From positions 8,500,675 through 8,564,674 of the forward strand of contig NZ_KK037166.1 in the NCBI RefSeq assembly GCF_000568255.1: DNA of 64,000 nucleotides, read 5' to 3'. This document shows positions 44,561-53,554 of the stretch, piece after piece. Positions within the stretch are counted from its first letter, which is position 1. Every line of letters begins with the position of its first letter. The translations under genes were made by a program, and so were the position numbers. The notes beneath the pieces are model-generated. The model ran no database searches and had not been told where the DNA came from. It was given only the letters and a program-made list of their open reading frames with translations. The stretch is from Kutzneria sp. 744. GTDB taxonomy: Bacteria > Actinomycetota > Actinomycetes > Mycobacteriales > Pseudonocardiaceae.

Positions 44561-44616
44561 TGCAGGGAAGAACGCCTTACCCTCGTTCAACGCGGGTAAG
44601 GCGTCCTTCCCTGCAT
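44561..44616. terminator. Hairpin/repeat family B, copy 2, with a complete stem
   Basis: TGCAGGGAAGAACGCCTTACCC pairs with its complement on the far side of TCGTTCAACGC; the pairing has only a small mismatch block. The right 40 bases (44577-44616) are identical to 14702-14741. It lies between convergent stops. Confidence 0.85.
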
Positions 44617-44618
44617 CA

Positions 44619-45962
44619 TCAGACGCCGAGGGCCCGGCACACCCGATCCACGTCCGCCATGGTGGTGCGCCAGTTGCTGAAGGCGGCGCGGATGGCCGGG
44701 ACGCCCTGGTAGACCGTGGGCGTGAGGAAGGCCTCCCCGCTGCGGGACAACGCGTCCAACACCTCGGGGACCTGACGGTCAACCGGCGTGAAGCAGACGA
44801 CGTTCAAGCGCACGGGGGCCAGCAGCCGCCACGAAGGGCTGGCGGCGAGGCGGGAGCCCAGTGCCTGGGCGCAGGCGATGTTGCGTTCGACGATCTCGCG
44901 GTAGCCCTCGCGGCCGTAGGCGGAAAGGGCGAACCACGCGGGCAGGGCGCGGAGCCGGCGGGAGGTCTCCGGGGTGAGGTGCATCGGGTCGGGGACCGCG
45001 CCGGGAGCGCCGAGGTAGGGGGACTGGTTCTCGAACACGCGGACCTGAAGGTCCTGGCGGCGGGTGAACTGCACGGCGGAGTCGTAGGGCACGTTGAGCC
45101 ACTTGTGCAGGTCGATGCACACGGAATCGGCCTCCGACCAGCCGTCCACCAGCTCCGCGTACGCCGGCGACACGGCGGCGAAGCCCCCGAAGGCGGCGTC
45201 GACGTGCAGCCAGAACGGGTACCGGGCCTTCAGGTCGGCGATGGCCCGGATGTCGTCGAAGTCGACCGTGTTCACGGTGCCGGCGTTGGCCACCACGATG
45301 GCCGGCCCGGCGGCCAGTTCGCGTTCCAGCGCGGCCACGTCGGCGGCCTCGCGGTCGGGCAGCGTGGGCACGGAGATCAGGTGCTTGCGGCCGATTCCCA
45401 ACACCGACAACGACTTGCCGATGCTGGAGTGCGGCGTGCCCGACAGCACCCGGACCGGCTCGGTCAGCCCCTCGTCGGTCACGGAGACGCCCAGCTGGGT
45501 GCCCAGCCATTCGCGGCCGATGGCCAGCCCCACCAGGTTGGACATCGTCGCACCGGTGACGAAGGCCCCGGGCATGTCCAGCCCGAACAGCGACCCGAGC
45601 CACGCCACCGCCTCGCGTTCCAGGGCGACGGCCGAGGAGCCGACGGAGCCGTGCGCGTTCTGGTCGAGGGTCGAGGTCAGCCAGTCGCCGGCCAGCGCCG
45701 CCGGGGTCGAGCCGCCGGTGACGAAGCCCAGGTAGCGGGGCCCCGCGCTGGCCGCGAACCCCGGCTCCCACCGCTCCGCGAAGGCCGCCATCGCCGCCCG
45801 CAGGCCCTCCCCGGACTCGGGCAGCGGGGCCGAGCCGGCATCGGACGCCATGGCCGCGACCGGCCGGGAGTCCAGGCCGGCGAGGATGCGCCCGGCGTAT
45901 GTTCGGGTCGCTTCCAGCAGGTCGGGCAGCTCGGCGAGGTCCTCGGCCAGTTTCGCGAACAT
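44619..45962 (-). CDS. PLP-dependent decarboxylase (aromatic L-amino-acid decarboxylase/GadB-like family)
   Basis: 447 residues of the group II decarboxylase family, which removes CO2 from amino acids with pyridoxal phosphate. VTGGSTPAALAGDWL and TGATMSNLVGLAIGREW form the cofactor phosphate region. FWLHVDAAFGGFAAV holds the PLP-ring Asp, and VCIDLHKWLNVPYDSA holds the Schiff-base Lys. The substrate is not clear; such genes often serve amine or secondary-metabolite pathways. The ATG at 45962 is the first that gives the conserved N-terminus; the frame continues upstream but overlaps the divergent gene's promoter. Confidence 0.88.
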   Translation of the reverse strand: MFAKLAEDLAELPDLLEATRTYAGRILAGLDSRPVAAMASDAGSAPLPESGEGLRAAMAAFAERWEPGFAASAGPRYLGFVTGGSTPAALAGDWLTSTLDQNAHGSVGSSAVALEREAVAWLGSLFGLDMPGAFVTGATMSNLVGLAIGREWLGTQLGVSVTDEGLTEPVRVLSGTPHSSIGKSLSVLGIGRKHLISVPTLPDREAADVAALERELAAGPAIVVANAGTVNTVDFDDIRAIADLKARYPFWLHVDAAFGGFAAVSPAYAELVDGWSEADSVCIDLHKWLNVPYDSAVQFTRRQDLQVRVFENQSPYLGAPGAVPDPMHLTPETSRRLRALPAWFALSAYGREGYREIVERNIACAQALGSRLAASPSWRLLAPVRLNVVCFTPVDRQVPEVLDALSRSGEAFLTPTVYQGVPAIRAAFSNWRTTMADVDRVCRALGV

Positions 45963-45987
45963 GGGGCCAAGACTAGGGTGGCCGCTC

Positions 45988-46443
45988 ATGTGGGTGCGGA
46001 CCGTTGTCGTGGCGACGGTGATCGCTGCCCTGGTGGCCGCGGGCGTGGTGATCGGCCGGGCCACGAGCGCGGAGCCACCCACGGCGGCCCCGTTGACGCT
46101 GCTCCACGCCGACAACGACACCGACGACGGGCCGCCGGCGCCGGGCACCCGGGACGCGACGGGGACCAGCGGTGACGCGACCCTGCACGTCGCGGTGTCG
46201 CCGGCCAACGGCTGGCTGGGCATCGAGGTGGAGGCCGCGACGGTGCCGGTCGGCACGCGCTGCCGGCTGTTCGCCTACGACCACGCCGGCAAGGGGTACG
46301 AGGCCGGCGGCTGGGTGCAGAGCGAGCACCCGGACTTCCCGATCTACGGCGCGGTGATCCTGGACCCGGCCGACCTGGCCTCGGTCTCGCTGGTGGACGA
46401 CAGCGGCGCGAAGGTGGTCAGCGCCCAGATCCCGCCGCCCTGA
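45988..46443 (+). CDS. Small secreted or membrane-anchored protein, anti-sigma-like extracellular domain
   Basis: 151 residues: membrane helix 5-22 (VVVATVIAALVAAGVVIG), then an extracellular beta-rich part (ATLHVAVSPANGWLGIEVEAATVPVGTRCRLFAYD, VWVQ-type strand, SVSLVDDSGAKVV). This resembles the outer domain seen in some actinobacterial anti-sigma proteins, but no zinc-binding N-terminal domain is present. TAGGGT (45974-45979) ends 8 bases before the ATG, so it is probably leaderless. It converges with the sigma-factor operon and stops 2 bases from it. Confidence 0.62.
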   Translation: MWVRTVVVATVIAALVAAGVVIGRATSAEPPTAAPLTLLHADNDTDDGPPAPGTRDATGTSGDATLHVAVSPANGWLGIEVEAATVPVGTRCRLFAYDHAGKGYEAGGWVQSEHPDFPIYGAVILDPADLASVSLVDDSGAKVVSAQIPPP

Positions 46444-46445
46444 GC

Positions 46446-46841
46446 TCAGTGCTGGGTGGGCACGCCGTCGCCCGTGGTCGTCGCGCCGGTGCCGGTGGTC
46501 GTGCCCGTGCCGGTGGTCGTGCTGGATTCGGTGGTCGTGGGGCCGTGGTCCGTGGTCGTGACGGTCGGCGTGGTGTCGTCGACGGTGGTGGTCACGATGG
46601 TGGTGGCTGGAGGCGGCGGCGAGGCGGGCTCGACGGGGCGGCCCCCCGACACCAGCAGCAGCGACACCGTCACGCCGGCGAACACCACCACGACCCCGGC
46701 GACGCCGCCGCCCCAACGCAGCATCCGGATGCGGCGGCCGCGGCGGGCGATGGTCGTCGGGGTGAAGCCGAGCGGCGGCCCGGCCTGGTCACCGGCCCGG
46801 GCCAGCAGGGCGCGCACCTTCTCGTCGTCCGAGGAACTCAC
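46446..46841 (-). CDS. Putative sigma-factor-associated membrane protein with Thr-rich tail
   Basis: 131 residues from a GTG. Cytoplasmic N-terminus about 1-40, one membrane helix (about 46-66, GGVAGVVVVFAGVTVSLLLVSG), then an extracellular tail of Pro and Thr repeats (TTTESSTTTGTGTTTGTG). It starts 3 bases after the sigma-factor stop on the same strand, the usual place of an anti-sigma factor. Sequence similarity to known anti-sigma domains is not obvious, so that role is inferred from position. Confidence 0.62.
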   Translation of the reverse strand: MSSSDDEKVRALLARAGDQAGPPLGFTPTTIARRGRRIRMLRWGGGVAGVVVVFAGVTVSLLLVSGGRPVEPASPPPPATTIVTTTVDDTTPTVTTTDHGPTTTESSTTTGTGTTTGTGATTTGDGVPTQH

Positions 46842-46844
46842 GGC

Positions 46845-47369
46845 TCACCTCCCGTCCGGTGACAGCACGTCGAAGTGGGGGCCCAGCCGCCGCCGCAGGG
46901 CGGCCACGCCGCGGGCGGCCTGGCTCTTGACGGTGCCAGTGGAGCAGCCCAGCGCCTCGGCGGTCTCCTCGACGGACAGATCGTTCCAGTAGCGCAACAC
47001 GAGCACCGCGCGCTGCCGTGGCGGCACGGAGGACAGCGCGGCCTGCACGAGCAGGCGTTCTTCGGCGTCGCCGCCGAACGACGCGGGCAGCTCGGGCGGC
47101 TCGTGGGTGAGGTGCTCGCGCTTGCGCCACAGCCGCCGGTTCTCGGCGAGGAACGTCCGCACCACCACCTTGCGCGCGTAGGCGTCCAGCCCGACCTGCC
47201 GCAGCCGGGGCCAGGCCAGGTACAGCTTGGTCATCGCCACCTGGGTGATGTCCTCGGCCCGGTGCCAGTCGCCGCACAGCAGGTACGCGGTCGCCCGCAG
47301 GGCATGCGCCCGCGCCGCGAAGTACTCGCTGAAGTCGTCGTCCCTGGCCACCGCCGCCGAGTATGCCAT
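46845..47369 (-). CDS. SigE-family (ECF-like) RNA polymerase sigma factor
   Basis: 174 residues. Region 2 (about 8-75) has FSEYFAARAHALRATAYLLCGDWHRAEDITQVAMTKLY, typical of the actinobacterial SigE family. Region 4 (about 105-165) has LSSVPPRQRAVLVLRYWNDLSVEETAEALGCSTGTVKSQ. It directs polymerase to a small regulon, probably including its own operon with the membrane protein downstream. The ATG at 47369 gives the standard short N-terminus. A divergent glycosyltransferase gene begins 124 bases away and may be in the regulon. Confidence 0.88.
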   Translation of the reverse strand: MAYSAAVARDDDFSEYFAARAHALRATAYLLCGDWHRAEDITQVAMTKLYLAWPRLRQVGLDAYARKVVVRTFLAENRRLWRKREHLTHEPPELPASFGGDAEERLLVQAALSSVPPRQRAVLVLRYWNDLSVEETAEALGCSTGTVKSQAARGVAALRRRLGPHFDVLSPDGR

Positions 47370-47493
47370 CGAAAACCGCGTGCAACCCGCTGACCTGTTC
47401 GAGGCATACCTACCCCTGAACGGGCCGCCGACCGGCGGCGCCCGCCTGCCCACCGGACGACAATTGCGCACAGAACTCATCACGGCCGCCGAT

Positions 47494-48636
47494 GTGACGG
47501 TGACGGCCGAGCCCGCGGCGAAGGCCGAGAAGCTGGTCGACCGCCTGGTCCGGCACTTCCTGGCCCCCGCCGGCGTCTACCTGGCGGTTCGCCTGGTCGG
47601 CGTGGCGATCCTGGGTGTGCTGGCTGCCGTGCACGACCGGAACCTGTTGGACGTGCTGAAGGCGTGGGACGGCGACTGGTACCTGACGATCGCCCGTGAC
47701 GGCTACGCCACCACCAACTTCGGCATGGTCGACGCGGCCGGCCACTTCACGCCGAACACGACGCTGGCCTTCTTCCCCGGATATCCGCTGGTCGTCGGCA
47801 TGCTCGGCCGCCTGACCACTACAGCGTTACCTCTGGTCGGAGTCGCCGCGAGCCTCATCGCCGGCCTGGCTGCCTCGTACGGGGTCGTACGACTGCCGCA
47901 GGACCGGAAAGTGGGCCTGATCACGGTCGCGCTGTTCGCCGCGACGCCGATGGCCGTCACGTTGTCCATGGTGTACTCGGAGGCGCTGTTCAGCGCGCTG
48001 GCCGCGTGGACGCTGGTCGGGGTCATGGAACGCCGCTGGTGGTTGGCCGCTTCCTGTTGCGCGGCAGCGGGTCTGGTCCGGCCCAGCTCGGGCGTGCTGA
48101 TCCTCATCGTGATCGTGGCGGTCGTCATCTACGGCCGTTCGGCCAAAGCGTGGATCGCGGCGATCGTCTGTCCACTCGGGCTGGTCGCCTTCCTGGGCTG
48201 GGTCGCCGACCGCACCGGCAGCCTGGCCGGCTGGTTCACCGTGCAGAAGGCCGGCTGGGGCACGGCCTTCGACTTCGGGGCCAACACGGGGGAGTTCATC
48301 CGCTACGTCCTGACCGGCGACACCTCGGTCATGGAGACGGCCAACATGGTGACCGTGCTGGGCGCCGTCGTCCTGTGTGTGATCGCCGTCCTGCGCAAAC
48401 TGCCGTGGCCGCTCGTCGCGTACGGCATCGGGCTGGTGGTGATGACCGCCGGATCGAGCGGCGTCACCTACTCCAAGATGCGGCTGCTGGTGCCGGCGTT
48501 CACCCTGCTGATCCCCGTGGCGATCGGACTGAGCCGCCGCCGTAACGGCACCGTGCTGGCCGTTCTCGTCGCGTCCGCGCTGGTCAGCGGGTGGATCGGG
48601 GCGTACGCGCTGACCGGCTGGAAGTACGCCATCTGA
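47494..48636 (+). CDS. PIG-V-like integral-membrane mannosyltransferase
   Basis: 380 residues with about eight to ten membrane helices. LKAWDGDWYLTIARDGY is the WDGxWYxxIAxxGY motif of the PIG-V/GT-C family, with the conserved Asp likely binding the donor phosphate, and FFPGYPLVVGMLGRL follows. These enzymes use polyprenyl-phosphate mannose at the outer membrane face. GTGs at 47494 and 47500 are both possible; both precede the soluble TAEPAAKAEKL stretch. It diverges from the sigma-factor operon. Confidence 0.82.
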   Translation: MTVTAEPAAKAEKLVDRLVRHFLAPAGVYLAVRLVGVAILGVLAAVHDRNLLDVLKAWDGDWYLTIARDGYATTNFGMVDAAGHFTPNTTLAFFPGYPLVVGMLGRLTTTALPLVGVAASLIAGLAASYGVVRLPQDRKVGLITVALFAATPMAVTLSMVYSEALFSALAAWTLVGVMERRWWLAASCCAAAGLVRPSSGVLILIVIVAVVIYGRSAKAWIAAIVCPLGLVAFLGWVADRTGSLAGWFTVQKAGWGTAFDFGANTGEFIRYVLTGDTSVMETANMVTVLGAVVLCVIAVLRKLPWPLVAYGIGLVVMTAGSSGVTYSKMRLLVPAFTLLIPVAIGLSRRRNGTVLAVLVASALVSGWIGAYALTGWKYAI

Positions 48637-48748
48637 TCAAAAGGGCACCATCTGGCGTCCGGCCTGAACCGGTGCCGGGGTCCGTCCGTGTATGTCGCGA
48701 ACGGGTTCCGGAACGGCCGGAACCGCCTGCCCCGCCTGGAGAATCCCG

Positions 48749-48829
48749 ATGACCCGCACTGCTGTCGCGTCCGCTGCCGCCCTCATGGCGGCCGGCGCCA
48801 AGCTGACCGCCTCCGTCCTCGTCGGCTGA
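48749..48829 (+). CDS. Possible 26-codon peptide
   Basis: ATG at 48749, GGAG about 8 bases upstream, reading MTRTAVASAAALMAAGAKL and ending in LVG before TGA. It is Ala-rich and resembles a truncated export signal. It lies between the mannosyltransferase and metallopeptidase genes, 29 bases before the latter. It may be a leader peptide or a decayed gene start. Confidence 0.3.
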   Translation: MTRTAVASAAALMAAGAKLTASVLVG

Positions 48830-48858
48830 TTTCCGATCCTCCACAAAGGACCTCAGTG

Positions 48859-50286
48859 ATGATCTCCAAGGTCGGTCACGCCGTTGCCGCACTGGCCGCC
48901 GTCGCGGTGCTGACCAGCGGCTGCGCCCGGGTCGTCGCGGGCACCGGGGCCGTCGAGCGCCCGGACCCCGACCAGGTCGCCGGGCTCACCGTCACCGGCG
49001 GCGACAGCGGCCCGCGACCGGGCGTCGCCGACGCCGGCCTGCCGGTGGCCAACACCGACGGCAGCGCCGTCGACCGGTTGGCCGAGAACGCCGTCGCCGA
49101 TGTGCAGTCGTTCTGGGAGAAGGAACTTCCGGCCGACTTCGGCAAGGACTTCAAGCCGGTCAAGGGTTTGCTCTCCTATGAGTCGAACGGTCCGGCGCTC
49201 AAGGTGTGCAACTCCAGCACCGCCGGCCTGGTCAACGCCTTCTACTGCCAGAACGACGACACCGTGTCCTGGGACCGCGCGCAGCTGCTGCCGCAGCTCA
49301 ACGACTCCTTCGGCCCGATGTCCGTGGTCGCCGTGCTGGCCCACGAGCTCGGCCACGCCGTGCAGTTCCGGCTGGGCAGCGTCAACCAGGCCACGCCGAC
49401 GATCGTCAAGGAGCAGCAGGCCGACTGCTACGCCGGTACGTTCTTCCGTTCCGTCGCCGAAGGCAAGGCGCCGCACTTCCAGCTCTCCACCGGTCCCGGT
49501 CTGAACTCGATCATGGCCACGCTGTTCTTCATCCGTGACACCGCCGGCACCAGCGCGCAGGCGGACGGCGCGCACGGCAACGCCTTCGACCGTGTGACCG
49601 CGTTCCAGCTCGGCTTCTCCGACGGCGCCAAGCGCTGCGCGCAGATCGACGTGCGCGAGGTGCAGGGCCGGATCACCGAGCAGCAGTTCGACCCCAACGA
49701 CCAGGATCGCGGCCTGGGCAAGGGAAATCTCCGGGTTAGCGACCAGAGTGCCCTGGGAGACCTGCAAACCACGCTCCAGGCGGCCTTCCCCGGCGTCAAG
49801 CCGCAGCTGGTCGCCGGCCAACCGTCCTGTTCGGACGCCAAGCCGACCTCGCCGGCCTCGTACTGTCCGGACACCAACAAGATCTCACTCGACCTGGCCA
49901 ACCTGGTCCGGATCGGCACACCGCCCCAGAAGGGGTCCAAGGGAGGCATCGGTGACTTCGCCGCATTCGCCGAAATCGCGTCGCGGTTCGCGCTCGCCGT
50001 CGAACACGCATCCGGCCACGCCGTCGACGGTCCGGCGACCGGCCAGCTCACGGCGTGCCTGACCGGCATGTGGGCCGGCACGATCACGCCGCAGCACCAG
50101 GGCGCGCTGCAACTGTCGCCCGGTGACCTGGACGAGGCCGTCGGCGAGATGCTGATGGGCGAGAGTCTGATCGCCGCCGACGTGGACGGCGCCACGGTGC
50201 CGTCGGGCTTCGCGCGGGTGCAGGCCTTCCGGGACGGGTTCACCTCGACCGGGCCGGCCATCTGCACCAGCAAGTACGGCGCCTGA
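48859..50286 (+). CDS. Lipoprotein neutral zinc metallopeptidase (YpfJ-like)
   Basis: 475 residues. A lipoprotein signal ends LTSGC, so Cys22 is probably lipidated and the protein anchored outside the membrane. The peptidase part has VLAHELGHAVQ, the HExxH-type zinc motif, followed by KEQQADCYAG with the third ligand, as in the putative neutral zinc metallopeptidases of the YpfJ type. The second half repeats similar helical segments without a clear HExxH and may be a degenerate duplicate; that is inference. AAAGGA stands 8 bases before the ATG. The physiological substrate is unknown. Confidence 0.83.
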   Translation: MISKVGHAVAALAAVAVLTSGCARVVAGTGAVERPDPDQVAGLTVTGGDSGPRPGVADAGLPVANTDGSAVDRLAENAVADVQSFWEKELPADFGKDFKPVKGLLSYESNGPALKVCNSSTAGLVNAFYCQNDDTVSWDRAQLLPQLNDSFGPMSVVAVLAHELGHAVQFRLGSVNQATPTIVKEQQADCYAGTFFRSVAEGKAPHFQLSTGPGLNSIMATLFFIRDTAGTSAQADGAHGNAFDRVTAFQLGFSDGAKRCAQIDVREVQGRITEQQFDPNDQDRGLGKGNLRVSDQSALGDLQTTLQAAFPGVKPQLVAGQPSCSDAKPTSPASYCPDTNKISLDLANLVRIGTPPQKGSKGGIGDFAAFAEIASRFALAVEHASGHAVDGPATGQLTACLTGMWAGTITPQHQGALQLSPGDLDEAVGEMLMGESLIAADVDGATVPSGFARVQAFRDGFTSTGPAICTSKYGA

Positions 50287-50379
50287 TACCCGCCGGGCAT
50301 CACAGGCGCGGCAAAGGGTCTTGGACTTCGGGGCCTGACCGGGGCGAAGCTCTTGTCAGGCAACGAAAGGATTCCAGCC

Positions 50380-51228
50380 ATGAAGGTCTTCGTCACCGGC
50401 GGCTCCGGTTATGTGGGCGGCCCGACGATCCGGGCGCTGGTGCGCAACGGCCACCAGGTCGCCGCACTGGCCCGCACCGACAACTCCGTCTCCGCGGTCG
50501 AGGCGTCCGGCGCGGTCGCGGTGCGCGGCGCGTTGACGGACACGGATGTGTTGCGGGAACAGGCTTCCCTCGCCGACGCCGCGATCCACCTCGGCATGGC
50601 CAACGAGCGCACCGCGGAGGTCGACCTCGTCGCCGCCCAGGCGATGCAGGACGGCCTGGCCGACCGCGGCGCCTACGTGCACACGGGCGGGACCTGGGTG
50701 TTCGGCAACACCGACGGCGTGGCCGACGAGACGCACCCGATGTCCCCGCCCGCGCTCACGTCGTGGCGGCTGGACAACGAGAAGCAGGTGCTGGCCAACG
50801 GCGGCCGGCCGGTGATCGTCATGCCGGGCCTGGTGTACGGCAACAACGGCGGCCTGATCCAGGCGTTCTACGTCGACCCGGCGCGCCGGGACGGGGAGCT
50901 GCCGCAGATCGGCGACGGCAGCACCCACTGGGCGCTGGTGCACGTCGAGGACCTGGCCGACCTCTACGTGCGGGCCCTGAATGCCAAGCCCCGCAGCGTT
51001 TTCGTCGGCGTCGACGACCAGAACCCGACGATCGCCGACGTCAGCCGGGCCCTGGCCCACGCGGCCGGCGTCCCGGTGCGGGCGATGGATCTGGCCGAGG
51101 CGACCCGGCGGATGGGCCCGATCGCCGAGGCGTTCGCCCTCGACCAGCAGCTGACCGGCGCGAAGGCCCGCCGGGAGCTCGGATGGCAGCCCCGGCACAC
51201 CGACGCCGTGGCCGAGCTAGCGCTTTAG
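50380..51228 (+). CDS. NAD-dependent epimerase/dehydratase (extended SDR)
   Basis: 282 residues. MKVFVTGGSGYVGGPTIRALV is the NAD(P)-binding turn GxxGxxG. THWALVHVEDLADLYVRAL is the usual downstream motif of atypical extended SDRs. The catalytic Tyr of YxxxK is not in its usual form (WRLDNEKQVL), so the enzyme may be a reductase-like or regulatory member. AAAGGA precedes the ATG by 9 bases. The last 12 bases overlap the convergent ligase gene. Confidence 0.83.
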   Translation: MKVFVTGGSGYVGGPTIRALVRNGHQVAALARTDNSVSAVEASGAVAVRGALTDTDVLREQASLADAAIHLGMANERTAEVDLVAAQAMQDGLADRGAYVHTGGTWVFGNTDGVADETHPMSPPALTSWRLDNEKQVLANGGRPVIVMPGLVYGNNGGLIQAFYVDPARRDGELPQIGDGSTHWALVHVEDLADLYVRALNAKPRSVFVGVDDQNPTIADVSRALAHAAGVPVRAMDLAEATRRMGPIAEAFALDQQLTGAKARRELGWQPRHTDAVAELAL

Positions 51229-52627
51229 CCTGGCCTGTAGGGCTTTCTTGTCCGGCTTGCCGTTCGGGGTCAGCGGCACCTCGGCCAGTTCGGTGATCGT
51301 CGCCGGCACGCTGTTGGCGCCCAACAGTTCCCGCACCAGGTTCCGCAGCCGTTCCGGATCGGGCTTCGAGCCGGTCACGAAGGCGTGGATCGCCTCGCCG
51401 GTGGCCGGGTCCGGCAACCCGGTCACGTAGGCCTGATCGACGGCATCATCCCTGGTCAGGGCGTTTTCGATGGCGCTGGCGTAGACGTTCGTGGCGTTGA
51501 CGATGATCACGTCGCGGGGTCCGGCCGTGCAGGTGCAGCAGGCCGCGCTCGTCGAGGGCGGCCAGGTCCTGGGTGCGCAGCCAGCCGTCGGCCAGCACCT
51601 CGGCGGTCAGCTCCGGCTGACCCCAGTATCCGGCCATCAGGAACGGGCTGCGCACGAACATCTCACCGATCTCGCCCGGCGCCACTTCACGGCCGTCCGG
51701 GTCGCGGAGGCTGATCTCGACGTCGGGGTGCGGCCGGCCGACCGAGCCCATGGCCCGCTCGTCCACGGCATCGGCCGGCGACAGCAGCGAGATCATGCCG
51801 TTCTCGGTCTGCCCGTAGACGTTGAACACCACGGGACCGAGCGCGGCCCGGGCCCGGGCGAACAGCTGCGCGCTCACCGGCGAGCCGGAGATCGCCAGGG
51901 CTCGCAGGCTGCGCACGTCGACGTCCTCGGCGGCCAGCACGTCGAGCATGGCGTGCGCCCGGGGCACGGTCAGCACGGCGGCGGTGATCCGGTGCGTGGC
52001 GAAGACGTGCGGAATGGGCAGGCCGACGCCGATCACCACGGTGCCGCCGGCCAGCAGGCAGCGGGTGGTGTAGTCCAGCATCACGCCGCTGGCCAGCGGT
52101 CCGTGCAGCAGGAACCGGCTGGTGCCGGCGATCATCGCCGCCAGGCCCGGCGTCCAGCTGGTCGGCTGCCAGCGGTAGCGGAAGCCGATGGCGCCGTAGG
52201 TGTGCGCGATGCCCTTAGGCTCCCCGGTGCTGCCGCTGGTGTACACGAGCCGGATGACGTCGTCGGGATCGGCGGACGGCGTCAGCTCGATCGGCTCGTG
52301 GTCGAGCAGCCCGGCCAGCACGTCATCGGTGACGACCAGGTCGATGCCGCCGGCCAGGATGTGCTCCCGCTGCGCGGCCGGCAGCCCCGGCAGGAGGCCG
52401 ACGACCCGGCAGCCCAGCGTGTACGCGGCGAGGTAGGCGGCAAAGGCCTGCGGCATCACGGAAAGCTCCATGGCGACGGCCTTCGCGCCGGTCTCGGCCA
52501 GGCCGCCGGCGACGCGGGCGGCCAGCTCGGCCAGCTCACGGCGGCTGACCCGCCGGTCGTCGTGCTCGAACGCGACGGCCGACGGATTGGCCGCCAACTC
52601 GTCCAACAGCACCTGGGGGAACACCAT
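51217..52627 (-). pseudogene. AMP-dependent acyl-CoA synthetase/ligase, frameshifted near its C-terminus
   Basis: An adenylate-forming enzyme that would activate a carboxylic acid as acyl-AMP and then acyl-CoA. VYTSGSTGEPKG is the P-loop-like A3 motif, FNVYGQTENG is A5, DGWLRTQDLA contains the ribose-binding Asp, and LTPNGKPDKKAL holds the catalytic Lys. The frame changes between HLHGRT and RDVIIVNATN. Removing one G from GGGG at 51516-51519 restores about 470 residues, the normal family length. It diverges from the LysR gene. The acid is unknown. Confidence 0.8.
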
Positions 52628-52699
52628 GGGCTCATCCTCGGTTCCGGTCGATCGGCTGTGCAGTGGCTCTGCTGGTCTTCTGAGGCGATACTCAGCGTG

Positions 52700-53554
52700 A
52701 TGGACGTCGACCTGCGCAAGCTTCGCTACTTCGTCGCCGTCGCCGAGGAACTGCACTTCGGCCGGGCGGCGGAGCGGCTGCACATCGCCCAACCCGTGCT
52801 GTCGCGGCAGATCCGGGTGCTGGAGGACGAGCTGAAGGTGCAGCTGTTCGCCCGCGACCGTCGACGCACCGAGCTGACGGCGGCGGGGGAGCAGCTGCTG
52901 GCCGACGCCCGGCCCCTGCTGGCCAGCGCCACCGCGCTGCGCCTGCGCGTCGGGCGGGCGGCACGTGGGGAGAACTCGTTCACGGTCGGCTTCATGCCCG
53001 GCCTGATCGTCACCGCTGCCGTGCGGGCCCTGTCCGAGCGGCATCCGTCGCTGGTCGTCAACGTCGTGCGGCCTCCTGGGACGACCAGGTCGAGGTCGTG
53101 CACGACGGCCGTGTCGACGTCTCCCTACATCCGGCTGCCGGTCGACCAGTCCGGGCTGACCGTGCGGCCGCTGCTGACCGAGCCCCGCGTCGCCGTGCTG
53201 CCGGCGGATCACCGGCTGGCCGGCAAGGAGACCATCGCCATCGCCGACCTCGCCGACGAGCACCTGTTGCAGGACCCCGACGCCGTGCCGGAGTGGCGGG
53301 ACATCGCCACCGAGCTGCGCGACGGCACCCGGACGCCGGTCGGCCGCTTCCACGCCGTCGAGGAGAAGTTGGAGCACGTGGCCACCGGGCGGGGCATCAC
53401 GGTGCTGCCGCTGTCCACGGCGTCGTTCTACACGCGGCCGGACATCGTGCACGTGACGGTCCGTGACATCGCGCCGAACCAGGTCTGCCTGGCCTGGGAG
53501 GCCGGTCGGCGCGGCGGGCTCATCCAGGAGTTCGCGGCCCTGGCCGGTGGTTAG
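52700..53554 (+). CDS. LysR-family transcriptional regulator (two compensating frameshifts)
   Basis: 284 residues. HTH at 1-60 (RKLRYFVAVAEELHFGRAAERLHIAQPVLSRQI). The substrate-binding domain starts at about 90. The frame is open throughout, but between 53071 and 53124 it gives a nonsense stretch (PPGTTRSRSCTT), while the next frame gives SWDDQVEVVHDGRVDVS, the sequence expected in this family. A missing base near 53070 and an extra C in CCC at 53123-53125 explain it. It diverges from the ligase gene, its likely target, and its end overlaps the SagB-type gene by 4 bases. A GTG one codon upstream is an alternative start. Confidence 0.83.
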   Translation: MDVDLRKLRYFVAVAEELHFGRAAERLHIAQPVLSRQIRVLEDELKVQLFARDRRRTELTAAGEQLLADARPLLASATALRLRVGRAARGENSFTVGFMPGLIVTAAVRALSERHPSLVVNVVRPPGTTRSRSCTTAVSTSPYIRLPVDQSGLTVRPLLTEPRVAVLPADHRLAGKETIAIADLADEHLLQDPDAVPEWRDIATELRDGTRTPVGRFHAVEEKLEHVATGRGITVLPLSTASFYTRPDIVHVTVRDIAPNQVCLAWEAGRRGGLIQEFAALAGG

